DNA from: Lachnospiraceae bacterium
Lineage (GTDB): Bacteria; Bacillota_A; Clostridia; Lachnospirales; Lachnospiraceae
Assembly (NCBI GenBank): GCA_017620055.1
Contig: JAFZRD010000219.1
Span: 1 to 6,013, forward strand
Reading direction: 5' to 3'
Length of the DNA: 6,013 nucleotides
The position numbers and the translations under genes were made by a program. The stretch's first letter is position 1; every line of letters begins with the position of its first letter. The notes under the pieces were generated by a model. That model was given only the letters and a program-made list of their open reading frames with translations. It had not been told where the DNA came from and made no database searches. Below, piece after piece: positions 4,883 through 6,013 of the stretch.

Positions 4883-6013
4883 TTACTTGAATTCAACTAT
4901 CGTTACACCGGCATCGCCTTCGCCGAACTCGCCCGCACGGTGGTTTGCAACATACGACACTTTTTTGAGATGATTCGTTACCGCGCTCCTGAGCGCGCCT
5001 GTACCTTTGCCGTGGACTATCCGCACGCTCGATAAGTGCGACAGATAAGCATCGTCAAGGTATTTGTCGAGCTTTGCTATCGCCTCGTCCACCGTCATTC
5101 CGATAAGGTTCAGTTCGGATGAGATGTTCGAAGCCTTAGAAAGAGAGCCTTTGGAAGCGGCAAACTTTTTGGCGAATTCCTTTCCGCTCTTCTCATCCTT
5201 CGATTCGATCAGCTCGAGATCGGAAATGTTCGTGCTTATATTCATAATACCACATTGCACAAAAAGGTTCCCTTTTGAGTCGGGCTTCGTGTGAACATGG
5301 CCGGTCAGATCCATCGAGATGATCCTGACATCGCACCCTACGGTAAAATCGGATGCCTTGTGCTTCGGCTTCCCCGAAGCTTTTGGCACTGCGCCGGAAG
5401 GAGCGTTGCCGTCTATCGCCTTACGAAGTGCGGTTCGGCCGCCCTCAAGCTTTCTGACGTCACCACCGTTTTTATTTATATCGCGGATCACGGAGTCTGC
5501 AAGATCCTTGGCGTCCTTTAATATCGCGCGGGCCTCCTCGCGGGCTTCGTTCAGGATACGCTCTTTTGATTCGCCGAGCTTCTCCCTGCGCTGTTCATAA
5601 GTGTTCTTCAGTACCTCTATGTCATGCTTGTAGCTTTCGATCTCGCGGCGGTTCTCCTCGATCGTGATGCGGTCCTGTTCAAGACGTGCGATGACGTCCT
5701 CAAATGAGGAATCCTGTGAGGAGATATGCTCTTTTGCCTTGTCGATGAGTGACTCGGGAAGTCCGAGCTTCTGGGATATGGCAAAAGCGTTACTTTTGCC
5801 GGGGATACCGGTGAGAAGCCTGTAAGTGGGACGTAGTGATTCCACATCAAACTCGCAGCAGGCGTTTTCAACGCCGGGGGTATTCAGCGCAAATACCTTG
5901 AGCTCGCTGTAATGTGTCGTTGCCATTGTCCTGATCTTCTTCTCGTGAAGGGTCTCGAGTATCGAGATCGCAAGTGCCGCGCCTTCGGTCGGATCCGTTC
6001 CCGCACCGAGCTC
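4883..6013 (-). CDS. mutS2: MutS2 (Smr-domain MutS homologue), C-terminal half; runs off the window
   Basis: The reading frame is open to the window edge, giving 376 residues; MutS2 is usually about 780-800, so roughly the N-terminal half is missing. In B. subtilis MutS2 senses collided ribosomes and promotes their rescue; in other bacteria it is linked to suppression of recombination. Visible residues start inside the Walker B region (ELGAGTDPTEGAA, 1-13), followed by the TTHYSELK switch histidine segment (32-39) of the ABC-type ATPase. Next come the family-typical YRLLTGIPGKSNAF stretch (about 64-77), a charged coiled-coil arm (about 105-175), a KOW/SH3-like module (about 222-268, with GCDVRIISMDLTG) and the Smr domain (about 299-376) with HGKGTG (334-339) and the ending GEGDAGVTIVEFK. 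The usual LDLRG motif of Smr reads LNLIG (301-305), so nuclease activity may be altered. An internal ATG at 5926 (MATTHYSEL) is not a start, because conserved sequence continues upstream of it. Confidence 0.95.
   Translation of the reverse strand, partial: ELGAGTDPTEGAALAISILETLHEKKIRTMATTHYSELKVFALNTPGVENACCEFDVESLRPTYRLLTGIPGKSNAFAISQKLGLPESLIDKAKEHISSQDSSFEDVIARLEQDRITIEENRREIESYKHDIEVLKNTYEQRREKLGESKERILNEAREEARAILKDAKDLADSVIRDINKNGGDVRKLEGGRTALRKAIDGNAPSGAVPKASGKPKHKASDFTVGCDVRIISMDLTGHVHTKPDSKGNLFVQCGIMNISTNISDLELIESKDEKSGKEFAKKFAASKGSLSKASNISSELNLIGMTVDEAIAKLDKYLDDAYLSHLSSVRIVHGKGTGALRSAVTNHLKKVSYVANHRAGEFGEGDAGVTIVEFK

Noticed and set aside
4871..4896. Promoter-like pair on the minus strand before the response regulator (TTGAAT and TATAAA)
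   Set aside because: The spacer is 14 nt instead of about 17, the -35 matches only four of six bases, and transcription would start within or beyond the ribosome binding site.
5924..5926. Internal ATG in mutS2 as a start for a shorter stand-alone Smr protein
   Set aside because: The frame continues upstream to the window edge with conserved MutS2 ATPase sequence (GAGTDPTEGAA), so the ATG is an internal methionine.
9..6013. A NotI-like site (GCGGCCGC, 9-16) and a SacI-like site (GAGCTC, 6008-6013) near the two ends, as if a cloned insert
   Set aside because: Both lie in plausible coding sequence (an alanine run and the conserved MutS2 Walker B Glu-Leu), and no vector sequence is seen.

Overview
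The window looks like the chromosome of a Gram-positive anaerobe of the Clostridia, most plausibly a Lachnospiraceae-like or related rumen/gut lineage. This rests on protein style: the MutS2 with an 'LNLIG' Smr motif, the AIR-synthase-like protein beginning MLKIGKVPESVLKRS, the Lrp/aminotransferase pair, dense gene packing, purine-rich Shine-Dalgarno sites, and frequent ATA (Ile) and AGG/AGA (Arg) codons at moderate GC. The species cannot be named from the sequence alone.

Layout. Two gene blocks converge on one terminator. The plus-strand block (1-2692) starts with the last codons of an unidentified protein ending in an alanine run. It continues with a PurM/HypE-superfamily (AIR synthase-related) protein, an Lrp/AsnC-family regulator and a class I/II PLP aminotransferase. 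The last three genes are joined by two 4-nt ATGA stop/start overlaps, so they are almost certainly one translationally coupled operon. The minus-strand block, read from the right edge, holds the C-terminal half of MutS2 (cut by the window end), then an OmpR-type response regulator 24 nt downstream, then its HAMP sensor histidine kinase 2 nt further on. The blocks meet at a perfect 11-bp inverted repeat (2715-2742). It lies between and partly inside the genes: its right arm encodes the last acidic residues of the histidine kinase and its loop carries that gene's stop codon.

Function. The kinase and regulator form a complete two-component system with all expected catalytic residues; its signal is not evident. 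MutS2 is the Smr-domain MutS homologue linked to ribosome-collision rescue and recombination control. The Lrp regulator plus aminotransferase resemble the Bacillus subtilis yugG-yugH (alaR-alaT) alanine-synthesis pair, so the forward operon may serve amino-acid (possibly alanine) metabolism. The AIR-synthase-like member has no assigned reaction and is the most open question in the window. No mobile element, CRISPR array, tRNA or rRNA was seen, and no intergenic gap exceeds 35 bases. Most of the window is ordinary core-genome content. I did not find convincing evidence of a dramatic new system.
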